A DNA stretch of 64,000 nt from Dyadobacter jiangsuensis (GTDB taxonomy: Bacteria > Bacteroidota > Bacteroidia > Cytophagales > Spirosomataceae), in assembly GCF_003014695.1 (NCBI RefSeq), contig NZ_PYAS01000002.1:310001-374000 (forward strand). The letters are read 5' to 3'. Within the stretch, counting starts at the first letter, position 1. Each line of letters starts with the position of its first letter. Below are positions 16,359-25,555 of the stretch, in pieces. Under the pieces are notes generated by a model that was not told where the DNA came from, ran no database searches, and was given only the letters and a program-made list of their open reading frames with translations. Both the position numbers and the translations under genes were made by a program.

Positions 16359-18398
16359 ATGACCAACTTTTTACTTCCTATCAGGCTGTCCGGTCTGTGC
16401 CGCAGGAACGTTTTATCCATCCCATTCCTGTTGTTTTGCTTCACTTTTCAGGCTTTCGCGCAAGATGATTTCAAACCCAAACTGGGCCTGATCGATCGTG
16501 CCTCGCTCGAAATGACGGCCTACCCCGGCGACAGTACAGCCGATGCCGTTTTCCTTTACGATTACGGCAAGGTCACTTTCCATTACGACAATCTCAAAGG
16601 CCTGATGATGACCACCAATATCTGGGTTCGTATCAAGATCCTGAAAGAATCGGCGCTCGACAGGGCCTCGGTGGCCATTCCGCATTACATGGGTTCCAGC
16701 TACAAGGAACAGGAATGGATTGATGATCTCCGAGGCTACACATATAACCTCGATAACAACCAGATCGTCCGCACCGAGCTGGAAAAGAAGGCCATCCGTC
16801 GCGAGAAAACGTCCGACACCCGGACTACTGTTAAGTTTAACCTTCCCAATGCCAAAAAAGGTTCGATCATCGAATACTCGTACTCGCTCGTTTCGCCGAT
16901 GAGCGTCAGACATGAGCCGGATATGTGGGCTTTCCAGGGATCGATACCGCGTAAATGGAGCGAATACAATATTACGATTCCGGGTTTCCTGGATTATAAA
17001 ATGACGATGGGCGGCTATCTCACGCTGGATATTCACAAGCAGGAGCCTGAAAACGTGTCCGTCGGGCATTCCACCTATGACGGACCCGGAATAGCCTACC
17101 GGTTTGTCATCAAAGACGTCCCTGCGTTTGTGAATGAGCCTTATATCACTACGGAATCGGACTACATATCCAAAATCAACTTCGAGTTGGCGAGTATCAC
17201 CATACCGGGCGAGATGAAAAAGAACTTTTCGCAAACCTGGGACAATGTGGAGCGGACCCTCGACGAAGCCACCTGGTTTGGAGGAGAGTTGCGGAAAAGT
17301 AGTTTTCTGAAACAAATCCGCGATGAAATTGCCGCGAAAACGACCGATCCGACCGAACGTATGAGTCTGGCTTATAGGCATATACAGGACCATATGAAAT
17401 GGGATGGTTACTCGGGCCTGTTTTCCGACACCGGTATTAAAAAGGCCTACGACAACCGGAAAGGCAATGCGTGTGATATTAACCTGATGCTCACCGTGCT
17501 GCTCCGGGAGCTTGATCTGGAATGCAATCCTTTCCTGCTGAGCACCCGCTCACATGGTTACCTGCACCAGGAGATTCCGATGATCGAGAGCTTCAATTAT
17601 GTCGTAGCACATGTCAAAGTCGGGGAAAAAGCCTATTTCCTGGATGCGTCAGAGGCCTATGCCAAGCCGGGTATGCTGCCGGAGCGGGCCCTGAATGGCT
17701 ATGGAAGGCTGATCCCGAAAAAGGGAGCGGGCAAGTTTTTGGAAATCGTTCCGGCCGACTCGCAAAGTAAACTGGAAATGATCACGGCTACCGTCTCGCC
17801 CGAGGATGGCATCATGAAAGGTACTTACAGCATTTCGTACGGTGGTTACGAGGCGCTCGACTGGCGGTCAGAATATGCGGCCGGAGCCGACAATGCGTTC
17901 CAGGACGCGTTGAAAAAGGAGGTGCCGGAATGGAAGATCCAGCAGGTTAGTGTTAAAAACAAAACGGAAGATCTCAAAGGTACCGTGAACGTCAGCTGCG
18001 ATTTTGAGGCTGAGGATGAAAACGCATCACCCGGCGTGTTGTACTTCAATCCCATTATGGCGGGCCGCTGGACGAAGAACCCGTTTAAGTCCAAAGAACG
18101 CATTTACCCGATCGATCTCGGGACGGGTATCTCAGCGTCATTTATAGGGAACTTCACACTTCCCGAAGGTTATGCCCTGGAAGAAATGCCCAAGGCGGAG
18201 ATCGTGGTGCTGCCGGATAAGGGAGGAAAATTCTCTTATCAGGTACGGCAGGTAGGCAATGTCATCCAGGTAAACACCATGATTCAGGTCAGCCGAACCC
18301 GTTTCATGCCCGAAGAATATCCGGACCTGAAAGAGTTTTTCGAGCGCATTGTGCAGAAGCACGCGCAGCAATTGGTGATCAAGAAAAAGAACATATAA
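16359..18398 (+). CDS. Secreted DUF3857 / transglutaminase-like protein
   Basis: A 679-residue protein. The ATG at 16359 is chosen over a TTG eight codons upstream. A long signal peptide ends FQAFAQ (residue about 35). The N-terminal half is DUF3857-like (beta sandwich with the pattern VRHEPDMWAF). The central transglutaminase/papain-like core retains a catalytic triad: C372 in GNACDIN, H418 in VVAHVKV and D429 in FLDAS. A DUF3858-like beta domain follows. It is probably periplasmic or surface-bound; the family's reaction in bacteria (protease, amidase or cross-linker) is not established. It is followed after 15 bp by a second protein of the same architecture, so the two form an operon. Confidence 0.85.
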   Translation: MTNFLLPIRLSGLCRRNVLSIPFLLFCFTFQAFAQDDFKPKLGLIDRASLEMTAYPGDSTADAVFLYDYGKVTFHYDNLKGLMMTTNIWVRIKILKESALDRASVAIPHYMGSSYKEQEWIDDLRGYTYNLDNNQIVRTELEKKAIRREKTSDTRTTVKFNLPNAKKGSIIEYSYSLVSPMSVRHEPDMWAFQGSIPRKWSEYNITIPGFLDYKMTMGGYLTLDIHKQEPENVSVGHSTYDGPGIAYRFVIKDVPAFVNEPYITTESDYISKINFELASITIPGEMKKNFSQTWDNVERTLDEATWFGGELRKSSFLKQIRDEIAAKTTDPTERMSLAYRHIQDHMKWDGYSGLFSDTGIKKAYDNRKGNACDINLMLTVLLRELDLECNPFLLSTRSHGYLHQEIPMIESFNYVVAHVKVGEKAYFLDASEAYAKPGMLPERALNGYGRLIPKKGAGKFLEIVPADSQSKLEMITATVSPEDGIMKGTYSISYGGYEALDWRSEYAAGADNAFQDALKKEVPEWKIQQVSVKNKTEDLKGTVNVSCDFEAEDENASPGVLYFNPIMAGRWTKNPFKSKERIYPIDLGTGISASFIGNFTLPEGYALEEMPKAEIVVLPDKGGKFSYQVRQVGNVIQVNTMIQVSRTRFMPEEYPDLKEFFERIVQKHAQQLVIKKKNI

Positions 18399-18413
18399 TA
18401 TCCTCCTGTTTTC

Positions 18414-20348
18414 ATGCAAAAATTAAAATTGTCGCTAGGGTACGTGATCACCATGTGCCTGCTGTTTCCGCTGGGTGTTTCGGGACAGTCGGATTTCAGT
18501 GTGGATAAAATCAATCCTGCATTGATAAAGGATGCAAATGCTGTGGTGCGGGTGGATGAACTGGTTTGGGAAATCAAGTCCCAGGGGGAGGCCACTCAGA
18601 AGATCAGGACGGTGGTCACCGTTTTGAACGAAAGCGGGGAGGAGAAGCACGGGGCACTGTTTGTACGGTACGACAAGTTTACGAAGATCTCCGATATCAG
18701 TGGAACCTTGTACGATGCGGGCGGCAAGCAAGTCAGGAAGCTGCGCAACTCCGACATCGAGGACTACGGCTACGGCTCGGGTGGCGACGACATCAGTGAC
18801 GCCCGTGTGAAGCTCGCAAACTTTGGAAAGAAGAGCTATGCCTATCCCTACACGATCGAGTACGTGTACGAGGTTCGCAAGCGGAACATGATGATGTATC
18901 CCTGGTGGACGCCCGTGTCGGACGAGAAATCGGCGGTGGAACTTTCTACTTATAAAATCAAAGCGCCCGCAGGGTTTAAATTCAGGTTTAAGGAATACAA
19001 CGATGCTCCGGCAATGGTGAAATCGACGGACGCCGACGGCGGCGATCTGTACCAATGGACACTCAAAGACTATCCGGTTAAAAAATCGGATGACTTTTAT
19101 CCGCTTCCGCAAGAGGATCGTGTGCCGCTCATGATTGTAGCACCTTCCGAATTTGAAGTGCAGGATTACAAAGGCAATTTCAACACCTGGGGAGATTTGG
19201 GGAAGTTCTATCATACGCTGAATGCGGGAAGGGATGTGCTGCCGGCCAGTACCCTCGCGGAGATCAGGAATGTGGTGAAGACAGCCAAATCGGACCGGGA
19301 GAAGGCGGAGTTGATATATAAATGGATGCAATCGCGCTCCCGGTATGTGAGCATTCAGCTGGGGATCGGCGGCTGGCAGACGATCGACGCTACCACCGTG
19401 GCCAATACCGGGTACGGGGATTGCAAAGCGCTGACGAATTTCACCCTTGCGGCATTACGGTCGGTCGGTATCCAGGGTTACACGGCTCTCATTGCAGCCG
19501 GAAAAGAGGAACAAATCAAGCCCGATTTTCCCAGCAACCAGTTCAATCACGCCATTGCCTGCGCGTTGGTGGATAAGGATACCTTGTGGCTCGAATGCAC
19601 GAGCCAGACTACGAAGCCCGATTTCATGGGCTCCTTCACGGGCGGGCGCTATGCGCTGCTGGTGACACCCGATGGCGGCAAGCTCGTGCGGACGCACGAC
19701 TATAAATCGGGCCAGAATGTACGGAACAGCCGCGCGATGGTGAAGCTCGGGGAGACCGGCGACGGCGTGGTGGACGTGCAGGTATTGTACACCGGGTTGC
19801 AGCATGAAAGCCGCGCGAGTGTGATCAACGGCGGGTCCAAGGAAGAGCAGAAAAAATGGCTTTTGAACCATATTAATCTGCCCAGCCTCGATTTGCAGCG
19901 CTTTGAGCTGACCCAGGGGCAAGATCCCTCCGTGACGGAAAAGCTGACCCTGAACGTACGCAACTGTGCTACTAAAACCGGCACGCGGCTATTCGTGAAG
20001 CCAAGCCTGCTGAGCCGGCCGCTCGAACTCCCTTCGGTAAGCGAGCGGTCGTCGGATTTCTACCTGCCTGTTTCAGATTACAACTTTACCGATCTTGATA
20101 CAATATCATATGAAGTTCCGGCCAACTACAAATTAGAAACCACGTTGCCTGCATTCCAGATTGCTTCCGCATTCGGCAGTTATGAATTGAAAACTACCTA
20201 CGAGAACAACAAGCTCATTTGCGCGAGGAAAGTGGTAATGAACGGCGGACGCTACGGATCGAAGGATTTTGCGGCCTGGGTCGATTTCCTGAAAAAGATC
20301 AGAAAGGCCGACAGGGCGCAGGTGGTGTTTGTTGAAAACAAGCTTTGA
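18414..20348 (+). CDS. Secreted DUF3857 / transglutaminase-like protein, second copy
   Basis: A 644-residue protein with a signal peptide ending GVSGQS (residue about 25). It has the same order of domains as its upstream neighbour: DUF3857, transglutaminase-like core, C-terminal beta domain. The triad here is C337 (GYGDCKAL), H379 (NHAIACAL) and, where the neighbour has Asp, E394 (LWLECTS). GYGDCKD/A-type motifs are typical of this group. The Asp-to-Glu change could alter activity or be tolerated. The two paralogues, 15 bp apart, are very likely co-translated and may act on the same envelope substrate or as a pair. Confidence 0.85.
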   Translation: MQKLKLSLGYVITMCLLFPLGVSGQSDFSVDKINPALIKDANAVVRVDELVWEIKSQGEATQKIRTVVTVLNESGEEKHGALFVRYDKFTKISDISGTLYDAGGKQVRKLRNSDIEDYGYGSGGDDISDARVKLANFGKKSYAYPYTIEYVYEVRKRNMMMYPWWTPVSDEKSAVELSTYKIKAPAGFKFRFKEYNDAPAMVKSTDADGGDLYQWTLKDYPVKKSDDFYPLPQEDRVPLMIVAPSEFEVQDYKGNFNTWGDLGKFYHTLNAGRDVLPASTLAEIRNVVKTAKSDREKAELIYKWMQSRSRYVSIQLGIGGWQTIDATTVANTGYGDCKALTNFTLAALRSVGIQGYTALIAAGKEEQIKPDFPSNQFNHAIACALVDKDTLWLECTSQTTKPDFMGSFTGGRYALLVTPDGGKLVRTHDYKSGQNVRNSRAMVKLGETGDGVVDVQVLYTGLQHESRASVINGGSKEEQKKWLLNHINLPSLDLQRFELTQGQDPSVTEKLTLNVRNCATKTGTRLFVKPSLLSRPLELPSVSERSSDFYLPVSDYNFTDLDTISYEVPANYKLETTLPAFQIASAFGSYELKTTYENNKLICARKVVMNGGRYGSKDFAAWVDFLKKIRKADRAQVVFVENKL

Positions 20349-20423
20349 TGCGATTTTTGGGACTATGTTAAAATATGTAAGGAATTGATTAAAACATGTG
20401 AATATCCGCATGGAAGCATGGAT

Positions 20424-20431
20424 TAATTTTG
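20424..20431 (+). promoter_or_regulatory. Candidate -7 box of the hydroxyproline cluster
   Basis: TAATTTTG matches TAnnTTTG exactly and lies 26 bp upstream of the start codon at 20458, a usual distance for a Bacteroidota promoter. A clear -33 TTTG box was not found. Confidence 0.45.
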
Positions 20432-20457
20432 GACTAAAATTTTAACATAAGCAGGAT

Positions 20458-21390
20458 ATGAACAAAGAAGCATGGTCTGGCATTTTCCCAGCGTTGGTGA
20501 CGCCATTCAAATCAGATGATACGGTTGATTTTGAGCTGTTCGGCAAGAACCTCGAAGCGCAGGTTGAAGCGGGTATTACCGGGGTAATCGTAGGCGGTTC
20601 GCTCGGGGAAGCCAGTACGCTCACCCGCGCCGAGAAAATGGAACTGGTGAAATATGCTAAACAGGCACTTCCTGCCGGCCTCCCCGTAGTGCTGGGTATC
20701 GCCGAGCAATCTACTGCCGAAGCAATAAGCATTGCGAAAGAAGCCGAAAGCGTTGGCGCCGATGGTTTGATGATCCTGCCGCCGATGCGTTACAAGGCCG
20801 ATGATGATGAAACTGTAACCTGGTTCAAGACCATCGCCGAAAGCGTTTCACTTTCGATCATGATCTATAACAATCCTTACGACTATAAAATCGAGGTAAC
20901 GCTGTCGATGTTCGAAGAACTCGCCAAAGTGCCGAACATCCACGCGATCAAGGAATCGACCCGCGACGTGAGCAATGTAACGCGTCTGTTCAACAAATTC
21001 GGAGACCGTTTCCGCGTGTTCTGCGGTGTGGATACCCTGATTATGGAAGAAGTAATGCTCGGTGCCGATGGTGTGATCGGCGGCTTGGTGGATGCATTCC
21101 CGAAAGAGACCGTTGCGATCTTCAACCTCGTGAAGGCCGGTCAATATAAAGAGGCATTGGCGATCTACCGCTGGTACCTGCCGTTGCTGGAACTGGATAT
21201 TCATCCCAAACTCGTTCAAAATATCAAACTGGCCGCTGCCAAAATGGGTATCGGTTCGGAATACGTTCGCGCGCCACGCCTGCCGCTTCACGGTGCAGAG
21301 CGTGAAAAAGTGCTCGCGATCATCGATCAGGCCATCGCTACGCAGCCTGAATTGCCGGATTATTTGAATCTGGCGGTTGACGTGGCATAA
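20458..21390 (+). CDS. DapA-family lyase, probable pyrroline-4-hydroxy-2-carboxylate deaminase
   Basis: A 310-residue (beta/alpha)8 enzyme of the dihydrodipicolinate synthase/N-acetylneuraminate lyase family. The Schiff-base lysine is K165 (HAIKEST) and the partner tyrosine Y137 (IYNNPY); GGSLGEAS near residues 47-54 is the carboxylate-binding GG(S/T)xGE motif. Lysine biosynthetic DapA would be unlikely here: the next genes encode an aldehyde dehydrogenase, a 4-hydroxyproline epimerase and a D-amino-acid dehydrogenase, which is the known order of functions in bacterial hydroxyproline degradation. In that pathway a DapA homologue deaminates 1-pyrroline-4-hydroxy-2-carboxylate to 2-oxoglutarate semialdehyde. 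Assignment rests on context. Confidence 0.82.
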   Translation: MNKEAWSGIFPALVTPFKSDDTVDFELFGKNLEAQVEAGITGVIVGGSLGEASTLTRAEKMELVKYAKQALPAGLPVVLGIAEQSTAEAISIAKEAESVGADGLMILPPMRYKADDDETVTWFKTIAESVSLSIMIYNNPYDYKIEVTLSMFEELAKVPNIHAIKESTRDVSNVTRLFNKFGDRFRVFCGVDTLIMEEVMLGADGVIGGLVDAFPKETVAIFNLVKAGQYKEALAIYRWYLPLLELDIHPKLVQNIKLAAAKMGIGSEYVRAPRLPLHGAEREKVLAIIDQAIATQPELPDYLNLAVDVA

Positions 21391-21410
21391 TGCGGTAGCA
21401 TCCTTTCTTC

Positions 21411-21507
21411 CGGCGCTCTACGCCTTGTGATACGCATAAGGCGCAGAGCGCCGCAATACTTGTAGATGTGGGGTCGGGAATTTTGGGGTGGTAAGGTGCA
21501 GCGCACC
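21411..21507. repeat. Dispersed palindromic repeat between two hydroxyproline genes
   Basis: Arms 21411-21426 and 21438-21453 (CGGCGCTCTACGCCTT with one mismatch to its complement) form a 16-bp hairpin with an 11-nt loop. After GTAG at 21462 comes a GGTGCAGCGCACC palindrome at 21495-21507 followed by GTAAGA. The same palindrome plus GTAAGA occurs at 52371-52389 next to the IS200-type transposase, so this is a copy of that repeat family. Confidence 0.75.
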
Positions 21508-21555
21508 GTAAGAAAAATATCCCGGATGGTCTCAACCCCGCCAATAACCGTAATA

Positions 21556-21618
21556 TTGACAAAAAATGCGCAGCCTGATCGTTAGATTCTCTGCGCAGGA
21601 TTGTTCTGTTTTTGTCAA
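21556..21618. repeat. Nested inverted repeats in the aldehyde dehydrogenase leader
   Basis: TTGACAAAAA (21556-21565) pairs with TTTTTGTCAA (21609-21618), and inside it TGCGCAG (21567-21573) pairs with CTGCGCA (21591-21597). The structure ends 11 bp before the start codon at 21630, so it could fold in the mRNA leader and limit ribosome access, or end partial transcripts. Confidence 0.5.
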
Positions 21619-21629
21619 AACCATTCATT

Positions 21630-23099
21630 ATGAAATTGTCCGATCTAGACCTTATTCTTGAAAAAGCCCAGGAAGCATTCGTAGCGATGAACGCCTATGC
21701 TTTGCGCCGCAGGGTTGCGTTGATGAACAACATTGCCGACGAGATCGAAGCGCTCGGTCCCGAGCTGGTCCAGACGGCCATGGCGGAGTCGAACCTACCC
21801 GAAGCACGCCTTAACGGCGAAAAAGCACGGACGGTATTCCAATGGAGAAGTTATGCCGATGCGGTCGAAAAAGGTTATTCGCTCGACGCGAGCATCGATA
21901 CGGCGAACCCGCAGCGTGCAGTGCCGAAGCCCGATATCCGCAAAACGAATGTTGGATTAGGCCCGGTGGCCGTGTTCGGGGCTAGTAACTTCCCGTTTGC
22001 ATTTTCGACGGCGGGCGGCGACACGGCCAGTGCTATTGCAGCAGGCTGTCCGGTAGTAGTGAAAGCGCATCCCGGCCATCCGAAAACTTCCCAGATCATG
22101 GCGGATGCCATCAGTCGCGGAGTAGCCAAAAGCGGTTTTCCGGAAGGTACTTTTGCCCATATTTTTACGGACACCATCGAAGAAGCACAGGCATTGGTTG
22201 CCCATCCGGTGATCAAGGCAGTCGGTTTCACGGGATCTAACCGTGGCGGGCTGGCATTGGTGGAAGTTGCCAACAAGCGTAAAGAGCCTATTCCGGTGTT
22301 TGCGGAAATGGGAAGCATTAACCCGGTATTCCTGCTGCCCGGCAAGCTGGGCACTGCGGGCGCCGAGCTGGCAAAGCAATACGCAGGTTCGCTGACGTTG
22401 GGTGTAGGGCAGTTCTGTACCAATCCCGGCCTGCTGATCACCGAAGATAGCGCTGCTGCGGACGGCTTCATCGAAGCATTGAACCAGGAGATTGTGAATA
22501 TCCTTCCTGCGCCGATGCTGAATGCCGGTATTGCCGTCGCTTACCGCGGAAACCGCGAGAAGGTGATCGGGCAGTCGGGAGTAGAGCTGGTAGCGGTAGC
22601 TGCTACGGAAGCTGCCGAAGGCCAGGGGGCTGCTACCGTGGCAACTGTTTCGGGCGTCGATTTTCTGATCAATGACGAACTGCAAACCGAAGTTTTCGGA
22701 CCATTTGCATTGATCGTGAAATGCCGGAATGCAGATGAAATGCTGGCGGTAACCGAAAAATTGCACGGCCAGCTGACGGCCACCTTGCTCGCATCAAGCG
22801 AAGATCTTGCTTCTCACCGTGAGTTGGTAGCTGCGATTCAGAACAAATGCGGCCGCATTATCTTCAACAACTTCCCTACCGGTGTAGAAGTGTGCAAATC
22901 GATGCACCATGGAGGGCCATTCCCGTCGTCGAGCAACGCCCAGTTTACCTCGGTAGGCCCGGACGCGATCAAGCGGTTTACCCGCCCGTTGAGCTTCCAG
23001 AGCTGGCCCGACGAGTTTTTACCAGACGAATTAAAAAATGCCAACCCGCTCGGAATCTGGCGGACGGTGGATAACGAAATAACCAAAGCGGCGCTGTAA
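21630..23099 (+). CDS. Probable 2-oxoglutarate semialdehyde (2,5-dioxopentanoate) dehydrogenase
   Basis: A 489-residue aldehyde dehydrogenase. The ATG at 21630 gives MKLSDLDLI; an upstream in-frame TTG is rejected. The catalytic cysteine is C263 in GQFCTNPG and the general-base Glu is E226 in FAEMGS; the cofactor region includes VFGASNFPFAFS and FTGSNRGG. GQFCTNPG and FAEMGSINP are typical of the ketoglutarate-semialdehyde dehydrogenase subgroup rather than betaine or glycolytic types. It would oxidise the semialdehyde made by the DapA-family enzyme to 2-oxoglutarate. It is followed after 19 bp by the epimerase gene. Confidence 0.86.
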   Translation: MKLSDLDLILEKAQEAFVAMNAYALRRRVALMNNIADEIEALGPELVQTAMAESNLPEARLNGEKARTVFQWRSYADAVEKGYSLDASIDTANPQRAVPKPDIRKTNVGLGPVAVFGASNFPFAFSTAGGDTASAIAAGCPVVVKAHPGHPKTSQIMADAISRGVAKSGFPEGTFAHIFTDTIEEAQALVAHPVIKAVGFTGSNRGGLALVEVANKRKEPIPVFAEMGSINPVFLLPGKLGTAGAELAKQYAGSLTLGVGQFCTNPGLLITEDSAAADGFIEALNQEIVNILPAPMLNAGIAVAYRGNREKVIGQSGVELVAVAATEAAEGQGAATVATVSGVDFLINDELQTEVFGPFALIVKCRNADEMLAVTEKLHGQLTATLLASSEDLASHRELVAAIQNKCGRIIFNNFPTGVEVCKSMHHGGPFPSSSNAQFTSVGPDAIKRFTRPLSFQSWPDEFLPDELKNANPLGIWRTVDNEITKAAL

Positions 23100-23118
23100 C
23101 AGCAGCCCGGGAGCCTTT

Positions 23119-24120
23119 ATGCGTAAAACTTTTTTCTGTATCGACGCCCACACCTGCGGCAACCCCGTACGCGTAGTCGCAGGTGGCGGGCCGCTCCTCG
23201 AGGGCAACAGCATGATGGAGCGCAGGCTCCATTTTTTGAAGGAATTCGACTGGATCCGCAAGGGCCTGATGTTCGAGCCCCGCGGGCATGACATGATGAG
23301 CGGCAGCATTCTCTATCCGCCCATTGATCCCGCCAACGACATTGGCGTACTCTACATCGAAACCAGCGGCTGCCTCCCGATGTGCGGCCACGGAACGATC
23401 GGTACCGTCACCATTGCCATTGAAGAAGGGCTGGTAACGCCCAAGGTGCCGGGCAAGTTGCGTCTCGAAACGCCCGCCGGCTTGGTGCTGGTGGAGTATG
23501 TGCAGGAAGGCCGGAAAGTGAAGTCGGTCAAACTGATTAATATCAAATCATTCCTGGCAGCCGAAAAGCTGACCGTTGAATGCCCTGATCTGGGCACATT
23601 GACTGTCGATGTTTCCTACGGAGGTAACTTCTACGCCATCGTCGACCCGCAGGAGAATTTCAAAGGTATTGAAAACTACACCGCCGATCAGCTCATTAGT
23701 TGGAGCCGCGTGTGCCGCCAGCGGATGAACGAACAGTACACATTCGTTCACCCCGAAAACGAGCATATCAAAGGGCTGAGCCACTTCCTATGGACCGGCG
23801 CGCCAATAGATCCTACTTCCACCGCGCGTAATGCCGTGTTTTATGGTGATAAGGCCATCGACCGCTCCCCGTGCGGCACGGGTACATCCGCACGTATGGC
23901 GCAGTGGCACGCGAAGGGCAAGCTCAAAAAAGGCGACCGTTTCATACACGAAAGCATTATCGGATCCAAATTCATCGGGACTGTGGAGGAAGAGACGACG
24001 ATCGGCGATAAGCCGGCTATGATTCCGGGAATCGAAGGCTGGGCCGTGATTACCGGACATAATACGATCTTCATCGACGACGAGGAGGATCCTTACGCAT
24101 TCGGTTTCCAGGTGATTTAA
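23119..24120 (+). CDS. 4-hydroxyproline 2-epimerase (proline racemase family)
   Basis: A 333-residue member of the proline racemase family. Both catalytic cysteines are present: C89 in MCGHGTIG and C252 in SPCGTGTSA. Two cysteines mark racemases/epimerases; 3-hydroxyproline dehydratases have Thr at the second site. The family's 4-hydroxyproline epimerases convert trans-4-hydroxy-L-proline to cis-4-hydroxy-D-proline without cofactor. Neighbouring genes for the D-hydroxyproline dehydrogenase, deaminase and semialdehyde dehydrogenase make the hydroxyproline assignment much more likely than proline racemase. The protein is cytosolic and has no signal peptide. Confidence 0.9.
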   Translation: MRKTFFCIDAHTCGNPVRVVAGGGPLLEGNSMMERRLHFLKEFDWIRKGLMFEPRGHDMMSGSILYPPIDPANDIGVLYIETSGCLPMCGHGTIGTVTIAIEEGLVTPKVPGKLRLETPAGLVLVEYVQEGRKVKSVKLINIKSFLAAEKLTVECPDLGTLTVDVSYGGNFYAIVDPQENFKGIENYTADQLISWSRVCRQRMNEQYTFVHPENEHIKGLSHFLWTGAPIDPTSTARNAVFYGDKAIDRSPCGTGTSARMAQWHAKGKLKKGDRFIHESIIGSKFIGTVEEETTIGDKPAMIPGIEGWAVITGHNTIFIDDEEDPYAFGFQVI

Positions 24121-24121
24121 G

Positions 24122-24152
24122 AGTTTAAAGTTTATAGTTCAAAGTTTAAAGT
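24122..24152 (+). repeat. Heptamer tandem repeat AGTTTAA
   Basis: AGTTTAA, AGTTTAT, AGTTCAA, AGTTTAA and a partial AGT run head to tail with a 7-bp period in the 53-bp gap between the epimerase and dehydrogenase genes. It resembles short tandemly repeated intergenic heptamers. No function is evident. Confidence 0.8.
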
Positions 24153-24173
24153 GGCTGAAAACTCAGCGTTGGG

Positions 24174-25433
24174 ATGACTACAAAAAAAGGCAGCGCCGTC
24201 ATCATCGGTGGCGGAATTTCGGGTCTGGCTTCGGCCTATTATATGCTTAAAAGCGGATGGAAAGTGACGTTGCTCGACAAGGGCGACTTGTTCGATAACT
24301 GCTCCATCGGCAATGCGGGTATGATCGTGCCCAGCCATTTTATCCCGCTCGCTGCTCCGGGCATGGTTTCGAAGGGCATTAAATGGATGTTCAACAGCCG
24401 CAGCCCTTTTTATGTAAAACCATCCCTCGATTTTTCGCTGATTTCATGGGGTTTGAAATTCATGAAAGCGGCCACCGAAACCAATGTAGAACGAGCTGCC
24501 CCGCATTTACGGGACTATCATTTGTTGAGTAAAAAGCTTTACGAAGACCTCGTTCGCGACGAAAACCTGGATTTTGGACTCGAAGAAAAGGGCATATTGA
24601 TGCTCTACAAATCCGACAAAACCGGTGAAGAGGAAATTCACGTCGGTAAGCAAGGCCAGCAGCTGGGCCTGGACATTGAGATGCTCAACCGGGAGCAAGT
24701 ACAGGCATTGGAACCAGGCATTAAATTGGACGTAGCCGGCGCAGTGCATTACCGCTGCGACGCGCATTTGTACCCAACGGCATTGGTGAATGGCTTAATC
24801 AAAAGCATTACAACGCTGGGTGCCGAAATTGTCAAAAACACGGAAGTAACCGGTTTTGATATTCAAAGCGGAGAAATCAAAAGAGTTAAAACCGCGGGCA
24901 AAACCTACGAAGGGGATTTGGTAGTGATGACAGGCGGCTCGTGGCTGCCGCAATTGGCAAAGCAAGCGGGCCTTTCCATACCGGTAATGCCGGGCAAGGG
25001 CTATTCCTTTATGGAACCCAACGACAAGCATCCTATTGTGCACCCCGCATTGCTCCTCGAAGCCCGCGTGGCCGTAACGCCTATGAACGGGCAGGTGCGC
25101 TTTGGCGGGACCATGGAGCTCGCGCCGCTGAACAATCAGATCAATATTAACAGAGTGGAGGGGATCGTGAATTCCATTCCGCAATATTACCCTGAACTCG
25201 ACGTGGCCGTCCCGCAAAAGGACCGTATCTGGTACGGTTTCCGGCCTTGCTCGCCCGACGGCTTGCCCTATTTGGGTTATTCCAAAAAGCTGAGCAACCT
25301 GATCGTCGCCGGAGGACACGGCATGATGGGCATTAGCCTCGGACCTGGTACCGGGAAAATCGTGGCCGAGCTGGCCGATCGCGTCAAGCCTTCCGTGGAT
25401 GTTGCGCTTTACGATCCGGAACGGTACCACTAA
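24174..25433 (+). CDS. FAD-dependent D-amino-acid dehydrogenase, probable D-hydroxyproline dehydrogenase
   Basis: A 419-residue DadA/DAO-type flavoprotein. The N-terminal FAD-binding motif is VIIGGGISGLASA (GGGISG at residues 12-17), followed by CSIGNAGMI near residues 43-51. The C-terminal half has the family GFRPCSPDGLPYLG and GGHGMMGISLGPGTG segments that contact substrate and flavin. In context it should oxidise cis-4-hydroxy-D-proline to 1-pyrroline-4-hydroxy-2-carboxylate, passing electrons to the respiratory chain rather than oxygen. It is a single subunit and not the heteromultimeric form of some Pseudomonadota. Plain D-amino-acid dehydrogenase activity is the alternative. Confidence 0.85.
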   Translation: MTTKKGSAVIIGGGISGLASAYYMLKSGWKVTLLDKGDLFDNCSIGNAGMIVPSHFIPLAAPGMVSKGIKWMFNSRSPFYVKPSLDFSLISWGLKFMKAATETNVERAAPHLRDYHLLSKKLYEDLVRDENLDFGLEEKGILMLYKSDKTGEEEIHVGKQGQQLGLDIEMLNREQVQALEPGIKLDVAGAVHYRCDAHLYPTALVNGLIKSITTLGAEIVKNTEVTGFDIQSGEIKRVKTAGKTYEGDLVVMTGGSWLPQLAKQAGLSIPVMPGKGYSFMEPNDKHPIVHPALLLEARVAVTPMNGQVRFGGTMELAPLNNQININRVEGIVNSIPQYYPELDVAVPQKDRIWYGFRPCSPDGLPYLGYSKKLSNLIVAGGHGMMGISLGPGTGKIVAELADRVKPSVDVALYDPERYH

Positions 25434-25555
25434 CATCGCAAGGCGGCATTTGGGGGCCATTTTAGCGAGTGGCGGGGTGGGGATATTGTGAGTCGTCCAA
25501 ATACTTTGTAGTTTTCACAGATTAACACCTGACTTCATAAAACCTATTACCCTTT

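Noticed and set aside
16413-17393. 326-codon minus-strand frame
   Set aside because: Antisense to a well-supported DUF3857/transglutaminase gene and without domain features.
20458-21390. Lysine-biosynthetic dihydrodipicolinate synthase (dapA)
   Set aside because: Neighbouring epimerase, D-amino-acid dehydrogenase and semialdehyde dehydrogenase place it in hydroxyproline degradation instead.
21612-21629. Upstream TTG start for the aldehyde dehydrogenase
   Set aside because: It lies within an inverted repeat in the leader; the ATG at 21630 gives the normal family start.
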